Translations under genes and position numbers: made by a program
The notes under the pieces: model-generated
Seen by the model: only the letters and a program-made list of their open reading frames with translations
Database searches by the model: none
What the model was told of the DNA's origin: nothing
Source of the DNA: Dactylorhiza incarnata
Lineage: Eukaryota > Streptophyta > Magnoliopsida > Asparagales > Orchidaceae
Direction: 5' to 3'
Assembly: GCA_033032865.1 (NCBI GenBank)
Contig: JAWHQI010000121.1
Location: forward strand, 1,736,001-1,800,000
Length of the DNA: 64,000 nt
Shown here: one piece after another, positions 20,253 through 31,530 of the stretch
Layout: each line of letters begins with the position of its first letter
How positions within the stretch are numbered: position 1 is the first letter of the stretch

Positions 20253-21956
20253 TGAAAGTGGAGGTTAGATCTTAAATTAACTCTAGAGGGGGGGGGGGGG
20301 GGGGGGGTGAATAAAGTTTAAAACTTTTTCCCTTAGTTTAATTTGCGGAATTAAAAATAGTGATATATATATGTATAGAAAGTGAGTAATAAAAACTGAA
20401 ATAGAAAATCAACACAGCACAACACAAAAAAGAAATCAAACACAGAAGGCACAAGGAGCTATAGTAGTTCCACACTAAACTTGGGTACGTCTACTCTTCT
20501 ACCACCCTTGGTAGGAATCCACTAGGATTTTTGATCAGGTGCCCTCACACCAATGAGCTTTTGACAAGGTGGCCAAAAACCAACTAGATTTTTTGATAAG
20601 GTGCCTTGCCACCAAGAGGTAAACTTTTAGGGAGTTTTAACCGTGTACAGAATAGGATAGAGAGGGGTTGAGATGTTCTTCTTTGTCAAGATGTATAGAA
20701 AAGACTCTAGTGGATGTTGATGTAGAAAAGAACTCCTCTGTTTGATATGAGATGTTTGACAATTGATTTCGCTTGAGCTTTTCTTTGAAAGAATTGATCT
20801 TCCTGTAGCAGATAAATCTGAAAGAGAGAGTTCTTCAGATTTCTTGTTGCTCTTTTGAAAGATCTGGACTTGCAGCAAAAGACTGAGAGAAGAATTGAAG
20901 TTCTCAGTTGAAATGAAAATGCTGATGTTGAGGAAGAAGAAATTGATGTTCTTTTTGTTCTTCTTTCTCTTCTCTTCCTGTAGCTTTCTCCTTTCTTGAT
21001 TCTTATTTTGCAGCAGGAAATCTGAGAGATGGTATAGCTGTTCTCAGAAAATGTGTGCTGCTAGAGGAGGAAGACGATGAAGTTCATTTTTTTTAAATAA
21101 TGTTAAGGAGGAAGAAGAAGTCATTTTCAATTTCTTTTCTTCCAGTATATTTCTTTCTGACTCGTGAGCATCTTCTTTCCTTTTTTTTGTACTGCTGTAT
21201 TAATGAGTTCTGTACTAATTGTCGTGTAACAACAGCTGTAAAATTATTCTGTAATATCTTCTTCCTTCTTTCTTTTGAAATCACTGACATAAATTAAATG
21301 CACATTCCTTATATTAAGGAATATATTATTCTGAAGGCGTATTTCTGGGAACTGCAACTGTCACGTCGTATTCTCCTCCCTTTTCCATGAATATGTCTTT
21401 TTTCGAGGAAATGTCAACGGCTATAACTTAAATAATAAAGGAAATATATTTTCCTTACTTGATTTGATGGAAAGAGCCATTGCTTTCGTCGATCTGAGTT
21501 CAGAGAATGAAATGAATATAATTATTCTGAAATTTCTGAGCTTAAATAGGAAATTTTTGATCTGAACAAAATTTGTCGAACGCAGACTGGAGTTCGTCGA
21601 ACGGAAAGATTCGTCGACCGCTGAGCCTGGATAAAATCGTCGAGTGCTGAACGTCGAGCGCTGAGCTGGAGTAAAAGCGTCGAGCGCTGAGCTTAGACAA
21701 ATTCTTCGACCGCTGAGACGGGTTCATCGACCGCTGAGAACAAGTCTGTTCGTCGAACGCAGAAAGCTTATCATTTGTCGAACGCAGAGAACCATTCGTC
21801 GAACGCAGCTAGCCATTCGTCGAACGCAGAAACTGAATGAAATTTCTAGTTCTAACAGCCTAAACTCTTGACCCATAAACTATACATTGGGGTCAACTTG
21901 TCCTTAGTTAACATATAGTGATCCTAGCCCAAATCAGAAATAGGGTTGTTCCAACA
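20253..21956 (-). repeat. 3' LTR of B2 (1704 bp)
   Basis: Near-identical to 3932-5625. The main length change is a 20-base G run at 20288-20307, where B1 has only GGCGGGGG. It contains the TCGTCGA motif array at about 21565-21830. Confidence 0.92.
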
Positions 21957-21971
21957 ATCTCCCCCTATTTG
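21957..21971 (-). other. Polypurine tract of B2
   Basis: AAATAGGGGGAGAT on the minus strand abuts the LTR, as in B1. Confidence 0.88.
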
Positions 21972-22886
21972 GGTTAGGACACTATTTGACAAAAATTGAA
22001 AATAAACAAATGCTAAAACAACAAAAACAACAGAGCATGAATAATCTGATGTATTTTTAAATATTTTATTAGATATAAAATAAATAGTGCTCTGAGTTTT
22101 TTGAAAAAAAATATTTCAATAAAAACAGAAATGAAAATACAATCAGAACCTTGATTTTTCTGAATTCTGAAATTCTGATTGAAAGTCTGATCTGAACTGA
22201 ACTGTATCTGCTATGTAAATCTGGTATCTGAATTTGTTCTGAACTGAATTTATCTGAGTTCTGATTTTGATATTTATCTGATTTCTGAATTTCTGATTAG
22301 CTGAGCTGTAGCAATAACTGATACTGAATTTGCTAAAACAAAATTCTTTTTCTGAGCTGTACTGTATCTGCATCTGAACTTGATTATGAGCTGTATCTGA
22401 ATTTTTCTGAAACAGAAATTTGCAATCAGCAAGCTGCTGTAAGCTTTATCAAGCTTCTTCATACAGCAACTCCCCCTGAGAGTGTCTCCCCATGAGACTG
22501 GAGGTTCTTCAGCTTTCTCCTTTTTCCTAGTTTATAGAACAACTCCCCCTGAGCAAAGCAATGCATCAAATGGAGCTTGTTCATGAAAACTTCTCCGCCT
22601 GCCTAGTTTCAGGAAAGGCCTAAAGCTAGGCCCCTTGAAGAAGGGACATTTGATGGAGGTAGGGAAAGATGCAAGATTGTCATTGCTATTGTTCCTACAC
22701 AATAAAATAGAGATCAAGTGCAAAGGGAACTAGAAAGAGAAACAATTATGTAGGCATTCAGCTAATAATTTTTTTTATTAATGATGCCAGGCTGAAATAA
22801 AAAGCTTCAATTCAATGAAGAGATGGGTAAGTAGAAAACTTATTTTCTTTAACAGATTGAATCTCCATCTATCATACCTAGATGAT
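21972..22886 (-). other. 3' non-coding region of B2
   Basis: Copy of 5641-6556. It carries TCTGAATT-rich simple sequence and two extra GGGGGAG polypurine-like motifs near 22470 and 22545 (complement strand). No gene is seen. Confidence 0.6.
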
Positions 22887-25472
22887 TTATAAAGAAGATA
22901 TGTTTTCATCCAAGGGCTTGGTGAAAATGTCAGCTCTTTGTAAATCAGTAGAGATGAACTGTAGGCAGATTTTGTTTTTATCCACATTATCCCTAAGGAA
23001 GTGGTGCCTAATTTCTATGTGTTTAGTCCTACTATGGAGAACTGGATTTTGTGCTATAGATATTGCATTAGTGTTGTCACAAAATATAATTGAATTATTT
23101 AAGTTGACACCATAGTCTAGGAGCTGATTTTGTATCCACAACATCTGTGAGCAGCAACTGCCTGCAGCTATGTATTCAGCTTTAGTTGTTGATGTGGACA
23201 CAGATGTCTGTTTCTTACAAAACCAAGACACAAGCCTATCACCAAGAAACTGGCAAGTTCCTGATGTGCTTTTCCTGTCTACTCTGCATCCAACATAATC
23301 TGAATCTGAGAATCCAGTTAATTCAAATTCAGATGATGTTGGATACCAGAGACCTAGATTAGGGCAACCCTTTATATATTTTAAAATCCTTTTTAATAAA
23401 ATTAGATGAGATTCTTTGGGGTTAACTTGGAATCTAGCACAAATACATGTGACAAACATTATATCAGGCCTACTAGCTGTTAAAAAAAGTAAGGAGCCAA
23501 CAATTGATCTATATACTTTTGAATCAACAGGTTTCCCTGATTCATCATTATCAATAACAACATTAGAGGGCATGGGTGTTTTCATGGTGGAAGAATCAGA
23601 CATACCAAATCTTTTCACTAATTCCTTAGCATACTTAGATTGGGATATGAAGATTCCATTTGGAGTTTGCTTCACTTGAAGACCAAGGAAGTATGATAAT
23701 TCACCCATACTACTCATTTCAAATTTAGATTGCATTAAATTAGAAAATCTTTTGCATAAATTTGAATCAGTAGAGCCAAAAATAATATCATTTAAAGTTT
23801 GATAATTCACCCATATATTTGAACTAGCAAAGTTTGATTTTTTATGTATCCTGAAAAATAAAGTTTTGTCTACTATGCCTCTACAGAATTTATTCTCTAA
23901 AAGAAAACTAGCTAAAGTCTCATACCATGCTCTGGGAGCTTGTTTGAGACCATAGAGAGCTTTCTTAAGCTTAAATACAAAAGAAGATTGAGTTGGAGAG
24001 ATGAAACCTGGAGGTTGTTCCACATAGACTTCTTCTTTGATTTCTCCATTCAGAAATGCACTCTTTACATCCATTTGATAAACCTTGAACTGCTTGTATG
24101 CAGCAAATGCAAGAAAAATTCTGATTGCTTCAAGTCTTGCAACTGGTGCAAAAGTCTGATCATAGTCTATTCCTTCTTCTTGTGAGTATCCTTGAGCTAC
24201 TAGTCTAGCTTTGTTTCTCACAATGTTACCATCTGCATCTAGCTTATTCCTGTAGACCCACTTGGTTCCAATAACTGGATAATTCTTTGGTCTAGGAACC
24301 AATTCCCAAACTTTGTTTGCCTCAAACTGATTGAGTTCCTCTTGCATAGCAATGATCCAGTTGGGATCTTGTTCTGCATCTTGTAGGGATTGAGGTTTAA
24401 TCTGAGAGAGAAAATAAGTATGCATCATATTATGATTTGCTTGATGCCTTGTTTGCACACCTGCTGAAATATCACCAATTATTTGAGATATTGGGTGATC
24501 TCTAACTGTAATGTGGTCAACAGTTGGAGCTGGTTCAGCAATAGTTTCCACTTGGTGAATTTGTTCAGCTGATTTATCCTGTGGAAGATGATCTGCTATT
24601 ATCTGATTTAAACTGTCAACAAAATCTGGGTGATCTTCTTCTTCACTTTCTTCAGCATTCTGCTGTACAGGATCCAGAAATCCTTCTTTATGTAGAGCTA
24701 ATTGATCTAGCTGCTCACTTGGATCTTCACATAGATCTGATACCTGCAAAGTATTTATGGTAGAGGTGGTATTCCTCTCCTCATTTAACAGGTTAGTTTC
24801 ATCAAAAGAAACATGCATGAACTCCTCTATCTTAAGAGTAGATTTGTTGTAGACTCTATATGCTTTACTAGATAGAGAGTATCCAAGGAATATGCCTTCA
24901 GCTGCCTTAGCTTCAAACTTCCTTTGATATTTCTTATCATTGTTATGCGCATAACATTTACAACCAAAAATCATAAAATAGCTAACCTTAGGCTTTTTAT
25001 TCTTGGGTAATTCATAGGGAGTTTTACCCTTAAGTTTATGTATCAGGCTTCTATTCAACACATAATTTATTGTGTTCACTGCCTCTGCCCAAAAAGAGAG
25101 TGGCAAATGAGCATCAACAAGCAATGTAGTTGCTGATTCAATTAGTGTTCTATTTTTCCTTTCAGCTTCCCCATTTTGTTGAGGGCTTCTGGGAGCAGAG
25201 AAACACTGTCTGATCCCCTCTTTTCCACATAATTCTCTCATCAGAAGAGACTCAAACTCAGTGCCATGATCACTTCTGATCAATGCAACTACAGTAGAGT
25301 ACTCAGTCTTGATGGACCTGAGAAAGTCTGTTAGAACTTTGAAGGTATCAGACTTGTTCCTAAGAAAGAACACCCAAGTGAATCCTGAGAAGTCATCTAC
25401 AATAACTAGAGAATAATGCTTCCCTCCTAAGCTCTGTATAGCAGTAGGTCCAAAAAGATCTAAATGCAGCAA
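22887..25472 (-). CDS. pol: B2 integrase-RT-RNase H, open frame lacking YVDD
   Basis: An uninterrupted 861-codon frame. The integrase core has DLFGP, SDHGTEF and GEAERKNRT, with the DDE residues kept. RT follows with DVKSAFLNG and [10 protein letters not shown], then RNase H with [18 protein letters not shown] and the tail FTKPLDEN. Where copia RTs, including element E, have QIYVDD, this protein reads [11 protein letters not shown]. The substituted DNA at 23800-23815 matches 16 nt found 106 bp away at 23694-23709, a templated insertion, and a small compensating deletion upstream keeps the frame. RT activity is therefore not expected. The first residue is not a true start; the frame would be entered from the protease segment. 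Confidence 0.85.
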   Translation of the reverse strand: MLHLDLFGPTAIQSLGGKHYSLVIVDDFSGFTWVFFLRNKSDTFKVLTDFLRSIKTEYSTVVALIRSDHGTEFESLLMRELCGKEGIRQCFSAPRSPQQNGEAERKNRTLIESATTLLVDAHLPLSFWAEAVNTINYVLNRSLIHKLKGKTPYELPKNKKPKVSYFMIFGCKCYAHNNDKKYQRKFEAKAAEGIFLGYSLSSKAYRVYNKSTLKIEEFMHVSFDETNLLNEERNTTSTINTLQVSDLCEDPSEQLDQLALHKEGFLDPVQQNAEESEEEDHPDFVDSLNQIIADHLPQDKSAEQIHQVETIAEPAPTVDHITVRDHPISQIIGDISAGVQTRHQANHNMMHTYFLSQIKPQSLQDAEQDPNWIIAMQEELNQFEANKVWELVPRPKNYPVIGTKWVYRNKLDADGNIVRNKARLVAQGYSQEEGIDYDQTFAPVARLEAIRIFLAFAAYKQFKVYQMDVKSAFLNGEIKEEVYVEQPPGFISPTQSSFVFKLKKALYGLKQAPRAWYETLASFLLENKFCRGIVDKTLFFRIHKKSNFASSNIWVNYQTLNDIIFGSTDSNLCKRFSNLMQSKFEMSSMGELSYFLGLQVKQTPNGIFISQSKYAKELVKRFGMSDSSTMKTPMPSNVVIDNDESGKPVDSKVYRSIVGSLLFLTASRPDIMFVTCICARFQVNPKESHLILLKRILKYIKGCPNLGLWYPTSSEFELTGFSDSDYVGCRVDRKSTSGTCQFLGDRLVSWFCKKQTSVSTSTTKAEYIAAGSCCSQMLWIQNQLLDYGVNLNNSIIFCDNTNAISIAQNPVLHSRTKHIEIRHHFLRDNVDKNKICLQFISTDLQRADIFTKPLDENISSL

Positions 25473-25534
25473 ATACAGAATCCTAGGTGAATCACTCTTG
25501 GATAAAGATTTGAAACTACTTCTAGTCTTCTTAC

Positions 25535-26068
25535 CTAACCGACAAGCCCGGCTAAGTCCTTCCTTCTTGTATGAACCAGAGTGACAAGATTGTCCTTAGA
25601 AAGCTTAGAGATAGTTCTAAGGTTAATGTGTCCAAGCCTTTTATGCCATAATTCATTTGTCTTACTTATTGAATTAAATAGACAGATGTCTGAATTGGCA
25701 GAGTCAAAATTGACTAGATAAATGTTTCCTTGTCTAATACCAGATAATACATTTATGTTTTTATTATTGGTAATAAGACATTGGGAAGGGTTAAAGGTTA
25801 CCTGATAACCTTCATCACATAACTGGCTTATGCTGATGAGGTTGTGCTTGAGACCTTTGACATATGATACTTCTTTGAAGGTGACTGCTCCAATCTTGAC
25901 TTGTCCATATCCTTTTGTATGTCCACAGTTGGAGTCTCCAAAGACAACTTTGGGTCCAAACTTTGCCTTATAATTGCTCAGGTTGGCCTTGTTTCCTGTC
26001 ATATGCTTTGAGCATTCACTATCCAAGTACCAATATTCCTTTATCTTTGGATAACTGTGTACCTGCAA
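25535..26068 (-). pseudogene. pol: B2 aspartic protease and zinc linker
   Basis: Same as B1: active-site text LDSECSKHMTG with Gly replaced by Glu, then the linker LWHKRLGHINL. Entered just after a polypyrimidine tract and TTTGCAG without an ATG. A frame change separates it from the integrase. Confidence 0.82.
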
Positions 26069-26084
26069 AGACAGAAAAAATAAA

Positions 26085-28115
26085 CTAGTTGTTTTTGACC
26101 CAGACTACCTTGAGTCCTTTTGTTTTACCACAATATTCAGAAATAAAGGATATTTCAGGCTGATCCTTATAGCCTTGTGGATGATATCTCATTGGAGGTA
26201 TTATCCATTCAGTGAAAGGATTTTTAGTTTGTTTTGAATTAGAATTCTTGAAATTTCCTGTATAGTATCTGTTCGACAAATTTGGGTAAGTTTGTCGATC
26301 GTCGTTCATGTAATAACTATACTGAAAATCTGTTTTCAGTTTTCGTCGATCCTCATTCGACAAATTGAAGTCTTTTCGTCGAGCTCCGTTCGACGAATTC
26401 TTCTGAATTCTTTTATTCATAACAGAATTGTTTGAAATATCTTTATTTTCTTATACAGCCTCTTTGCTTTTAGCAGAAACGAATTTTATAGATGTAGAAA
26501 GTATGTTCTTCTTAATTAGAGGTGGCTCACTTGATGAAGCACCCAAGCCCAGTTTGCTATTAAGTCTAGCATTTACTGTGCTTGTTATGTCCATAAGTTT
26601 GATGCTTCTCCCATTAAGGGAATTTTCAAATTTTTTGGCTTCAGACAACTTGCTCTCAATGAGAACAATATGTTCCATGGAGGCAGCCAAATCTTTCTTA
26701 AGATTTTCATTTTCTTCACTTATATTTTTCATTTCATCTAGCTTACTTCTGAGTGAGATTATTTCTTTCTCAGGTTTTAGTAAGTCTAAGCAAAGAACTT
26801 TGAATTCAGCTTTGAATTCAACTGAAGTAAAATCAAAGTTAAATATTACCTGATCTGCATCATCTTCTGCTTCTAGTTTTGATCCTTCTTCATCAGAATT
26901 GTTGGCTGGGGCATTGATTGCCATCATGCAAAAGTTCTTCTCTTCTTCATTATCTTCATCATCACTGGATGATGATGCATTTCCTGACTCACTGCCTGAG
27001 TCATAAATTGCCATCAAGCACTAATCATTCTTTTTTGTTTCTTCATCATCATCTGAAGAGCTGAATAACTGATCTGATTCAGTTTCACTCCAAGATTCTG
27101 CTACAAATCCTCTTCCCTTCTTTTTGTGTTTGTGAGAGGAAGACTTGCTGGAGTTTCTTTTCTCTTCTTTATCCATTTTCTTTTCTTTATTCTGGTTTTC
27201 TGGACAGTCTGGTGCAATATGTCCTGGTTTCCTGCAACTAAAACATATAATTTCTTTAGAATTGTTTTTGTCATACCTTGGCTTATCATAGCTTGTGGAT
27301 GACTTTTTCCTGAAGTCTTTTCTTGCCATCTTGTAGAATCTTTTGGCAAACAGACTCATCAACTCCTCATTGTCAGGAGTCTTTCCTTCTTCTTCTGCAG
27401 CTTTGAAGGCAATATTCCTGTCCTTCTTTGTTGAAGAGGAGGTGCTCATTTGTTCAGCTTCCCTTATCTTGATGAGTTGCTCATAGGATTTGAGCTTTCC
27501 TAGCAGTGCCTCAGTAGTTATCTCATTAAGACTTTTGTCTTCCATGATAGGCCAGATCCTAGAGTCTCAAGTGCTGGGGAAGCACATTAGGATTTTGTCA
27601 TTGATCTCAGTTAATGAGATTTCCTTGTCCAGTGTTCTAAGTTCACTTATGATTACACTTAATCTAGTGTACATATCTGCAACTGATTCTTGTTCACCCT
27701 TCTTGAAGTTCTCATACAGAGAGATCAAGTGAGATCTTCTGTCCTTTCTTTCATCAACAGAGCCTACAACCATATTGTTGAGAGAGGTCCATATCTCTCT
27801 AGCTGAGGTTCAATCCACCACTTTCTGAAATATGTCATCAGACATTGTTTGAGCCAGAATGTTCATGGCTTTTGAATCAGCACTCCTTTGCTTTTTCTGT
27901 GCTTCTGTCCATTCAGGAGGTGGGACAACATTGTTGGCAGTTGTGGTTTCAGTACTTGCTGCTGCTGTAGGTGTTGGAGGCCCTGACAAAATAACATTAA
28001 ATATTTCTTCATCAATTGAGTTCATATAAAGCCTAATCCTTACTTTCCACGGTGCAAACTTACTGAGATTGCACATAGGAGGTCTTGTGCTTGAATACTC
28101 TTTATTTTGTGCCAT
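26085..28115 (-). pseudogene. gag: B2 copia gag with zinc knuckle
   Basis: Starts at ATG 28115 and holds the same gag core, CFSCRKPGHIAPDC knuckle and coiled coil as B1. In-frame stops are TGA 27810 (shared with B1), TGA 27567-27569 (TGG in B1), TAG 27021-27023 (CAG in B1) and TAA 26451 (shared). Both private stops are C-to-T type changes on one strand. The C-terminal portion again carries the TCGTCGA palindromes in DNA (26272-26400). Confidence 0.82.
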
Positions 28116-28214
28116 GAGTTTTTAACAGAAAAATAAATTAGATAAAAACTCTAAAATAACTTAAGATCTAATTAAGCTTTGTGATTCAGGTGTTAGCCTG
28201 TAAAGAATCAACTT

Positions 28215-28226
28215 CCTCTGATACCA
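28215..28226 (-). other. Primer-binding site of B2 (initiator tRNA-Met)
   Basis: TGGTATCAGAGG on the minus strand, two bases inside the 5' LTR. Confidence 0.88.
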
Positions 28227-28228
28227 AC

Positions 28229-29569
28229 TGAAAGTGGAGGTTAGTTCTTAAATTAACTCTAGAGGGGGGGGGGGGGGGTGAATAGAGTTTAAAACTTTTT
28301 CCCTTGGTTTTATTTGCGGAATTAAAAATAGTGATATATATATGTGTATAGAAAGTGAGTAATAAAAAATGAAATAGAAAATCAACACAGCACAACACAA
28401 AAAAGAAATCAAACACAGAAGACACAAGGAGCTATAGTAGTTCCCCACTAAACTTGGGTACGTCTACTCTTCTACCACCCTTGGTAGGAATCCATTAGGA
28501 TTTTTGATCAGGTGCCCTCACACCATTGAGCTTTTGACAAGGTGCCCAAAAACCAACTAGATTTTTTGATAAGGTGTCTTGCCACCAAGAGGTACACTTT
28601 TGAAGGGAGTTTTCACCCTGTACAGAATGGGATAGAGAGGGGTTGAGATGTTCTTCTCTGTCAAGATGTATAGAGAAGACTCTAATGGATGTTGATGTAG
28701 AAAAGAACTCCTCTGTCTGATATGAGATGTTTGACAGTTGATTTCGCTGGAGCTTTTCTTTGAAAGAATTGATCTTCCTGTAGCAGATAAATCTGAAAGA
28801 GAGAGTTCTTCAGATTTCTTGTTGCTCTTTTGAAAGATCTGGACTTGCAGCAAAAGACTGAGAGAAGAATTGAAGTTCTCAGTTGAAATGAAAATGCTGT
28901 TGTTGAGGAAGAAGAAGTTGATGTACTTTTTGTTCTTCTTTCTCTTCTCTTCCTGTAGCTTTCTCCTTTCTTGATTCTTATTTTGCAGCAGGAAATCTGA
29001 GAGATGGTATCTGTTCTCAGAAAATGTGTGCTGCTATAACTTAAATAATAAAGGAAATATATTTTCCTTACTTGATTTGATGGAAAGAGCCGTTGCTTTC
29101 GTCGATCTGAGTTCAGAGAATGAAATGAATATAATTCTTCTGAAATTTCTGAGCTTAAATAGAAAATCTTTGATCTGAACAAAATTTGTCGAACGTAGAC
29201 TGGAGTTCGTCGAACGGAAAGATTCGTCGACTACTGAGCCTGGATAAAATCGTCGAGCGCAGAACGTCGAGCGCTGAGCTGGAGTAAAAGCATCTAGCGC
29301 TGAGCTTAGACAAATTCTTCGACCGCTGAGACGGGTTCGTCGACCACTGAGAACAAGTATGTTCGTCGAACGCAGAAAGCTTGCCGTTTGTCGAATGTAG
29401 AGAGTCATTCGTCGAACGCAGCTAGCCATTCGTCGAACGCAGAAACTGAATGAAATTTCTAGTTCTAACAGCTTAAACTCTTGACCCATAAACTATACAT
29501 TGGGGTCAACTTGTCCTTAGTTAACATATAGTGATCCTAGCCCAAATCAGAAATAGGGTTGTTCCAACA
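28229..29569 (-). repeat. 5' LTR of B2, internally deleted (1341 bp)
   Basis: Matches 11898-13595 but lacks 357 bp that correspond to 12705-13061. The deletion joins two sites that share GCT. It removes part of the transcribed region downstream of the TATA box; the U3 motif array (29180-29440) and both ends are intact. A 15-base G run lies at 28264-28278. Confidence 0.92.
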
Positions 29570-29574
29570 CATTG

Positions 29575-29860
29575 CTCTGAGGACCCTCTCGGATGCAACC
29601 AAATGTAAACTCCTTGTGATGTCCTTCGATGGACAAGCAAGGGAGTGGTTCTATGGGCTGCATCCCAGATCAATTACCTGCTTTGCTGAGCTGCGAAGGG
29701 AGTTTCTGCTCAGGTTTTCCACTTCGAGAAAAAGGAAAAGTGGCCCAGCGGCCCTTTTTGATATCAGGCAGCGGGAAGACAAAACGTGGGCCCGTTTCGT
29801 GGATCGTTTCCAGAAGGAAATCATAGAGGTTCAGAATGTAGATCCGGAACTTTTTAGGGT
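29575..29860 (+). pseudogene. gag: Tat-type gag core, middle part (A2)
   Basis: The frame resumes right after the CATTG repeat and encodes a retrotransposon gag core: SFDGQAREWFYGLHP, ELRREFLLRF and FVDRFQKEI are family hallmarks. No stop interrupts this stretch. It ends at AGGGT (29856-29860), where element C is inserted, and continues after C at 45277. This is the piece missing from the left duplicate. Confidence 0.82.
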
Positions 29861-30039
29861 TGTACAACCCCGATATTCGCCAAGTATACTCCCTAAGGCT
29901 CATTGGAGCATCATGGTAGCATCGACCCAAGTAGGAAGGGAGGTAGAGGCAAGGGGACGAGCGGTGAGGGAGGAAGCCTCCCGCTTGCCCGGCCTACATA
30001 GGGGCGCGAGAGGTGGAGGGACAAGACCCCACCCCCGAG

Positions 30040-30119
30040 GGGGGCGAGCCCGGGCTGCTGCCCGGGGGCTCGCCCCGCTCCCAGCTAGGGGGCGAGCCTG
30101 GGCTGTCGCCCGGGGGCTC
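30040..30119. repeat. GC-rich array of C left LTR, first part
   Basis: The start of the roughly 50-bp GGCGAGCCCGGGCTGCTGCC-type array, cut by D after 30119. It continues at 40164. Confidence 0.85.
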
Positions 30120-31516
30120 TGATGCACGTTTTGTTGTGATGATTATATAGATGCTACGCAAGTGAACGTGTCGCGTCAAGTATCAAATGGAAAGTAGAGT
30201 GTCGAACCCACAGAGACAATAATTTTTCTAAGCTTATGAGTACTAGCAATTATCTCTTCTTCTAAGTCAAGCAAAAATCACAAGGTTCTGAAAGAGTGTA
30301 ATTAAACTAAATCACGAAACTAAACTAAGTTGAGAATATAATAATGAGAAATACGAGTTTCATATGATGATCCCTAATCTTAGTTTGCTTTTTGTGAAGA
30401 AAAAAATTCAATTGAATTCACACTAGTTTTATCTTGTGGAAATCCTAGATTCGCGATGAGCATCTCTCGATTTCATCATCGCCATATGCACATTTAGTGA
30501 GTAGCCTTAAATTAAGACTACACAAGTAAACATACGCATAAAAATACGGATCTCTATTCCACAACTAGAATGATAGCGATACGCTAAATCATATGTAGCC
30601 AAATTAAATTCTCGAAACTTGCGAACGCAGCTCTCGCATATAGAACGCAGTAGGAAGCACAAGATGGTAATCTCTTAACATCATCACTAAAGAAGAGAAT
30701 AAAATTTAAGAAATAAACCAAATTTAAACTCAATCGTTCATGTAAACCTTAAAGCAAACTTCGAATAGTTCACAACATATAAAACTCGCAAGCGAATTAG
30801 TTCATCATGGTCAAAAGCACAAGAAATGTGAGAGATGATTCAATAAACATAATGATTCAAAGTAGAACGAGCCAACCAATTGATATCCCAGAATTCCCCT
30901 ACAAGGACTGCTGTCACCAAGCCTTGCACAGAACTGGATTTGTTGCGTGGCTTCTTCTTCCTTCGGATCCAGTGAACAGTAATTTTCGGCCCTCTCTTGT
31001 GTGCCCTATCTCCACAAAATCTCCTCCCCGGTTCTCCTTCTTGATTCTCCTTTGAAAATCCTTCCAATCCCCCTTTATTTCCTGCCATAACCGCCCAATA
31101 AATCCTGTCCAAGAGTCCCAAGAGTCGCAGCTTTTCGTAATTATAATCAGCGCCAGATTTCAAATTTCCGATTTTAAACTCGCCATCAGGTTGTTGCAAC
31201 CTTTTATTTCTGGGAGTTGCAACAACCCACCTGCGCTGCTTTACTTTGCTGAACAGAGGTTGTGACGTTGCAACTATTTAATTTCGGACGTTGCAACCTC
31301 TTTGCCTGCTATGATATTTAACCAAATTTTCTTCTTCCAAGCACATTCCATCGTCGCATCTAGTCCAAATCCATCAGAAAAAGACCAAATTAGCCACAAC
31401 TCAAATAAATACGAGTTTACTTCTATTTCAATATCATTTAAACCTATTTTAATTGATTTAATTGAGTAATTCATAGGAAATATTGGCAAAGATGACTTCC
31501 GTTTTGGAAGTTATCA
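30120..31516 (-). repeat. 3' LTR of D (1397 bp)
   Basis: TGATGCACG...GTTATCA on the plus strand. It carries several copies of the palindromic octamer GTTGCAAC (about 31193-31305). On the coding strand these fall in early U3, beside a TTAAATAG string. Confidence 0.95.
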
Positions 31517-31530
31517 ACACCCCCACACTT
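31517..31530 (-). other. Polypurine tract of D
   Basis: On the minus strand AAGTGTGGGGGTGT directly precedes the LTR start TGATAAC. A similar GTGTGGGGGTGATT lies further inside at about 32654-32668. Confidence 0.8.

Larger units (their letters stand above)
20248..29574 (-). mobile_element. Copia (Sirevirus-like) element B2 with CATTG TSD
   Basis: The duplicate of B1. LTRs are 20253-21956 and 28229-29569, and CATTG flanks lie at 20248-20252 and 29570-29574. The internal order is identical. B2 differs in keeping one uninterrupted integrase-RT-RNase H frame of 861 codons, in having private gag stops, and in a 357-bp deletion inside its 5' LTR. Confidence 0.93.

Noticed and set aside
30807..31199. 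Paired ORFs on both strands in the D LTR (also 39449-39841)
   Set aside because: They occur identically in both LTRs, lack any domain and overlap on opposite strands.
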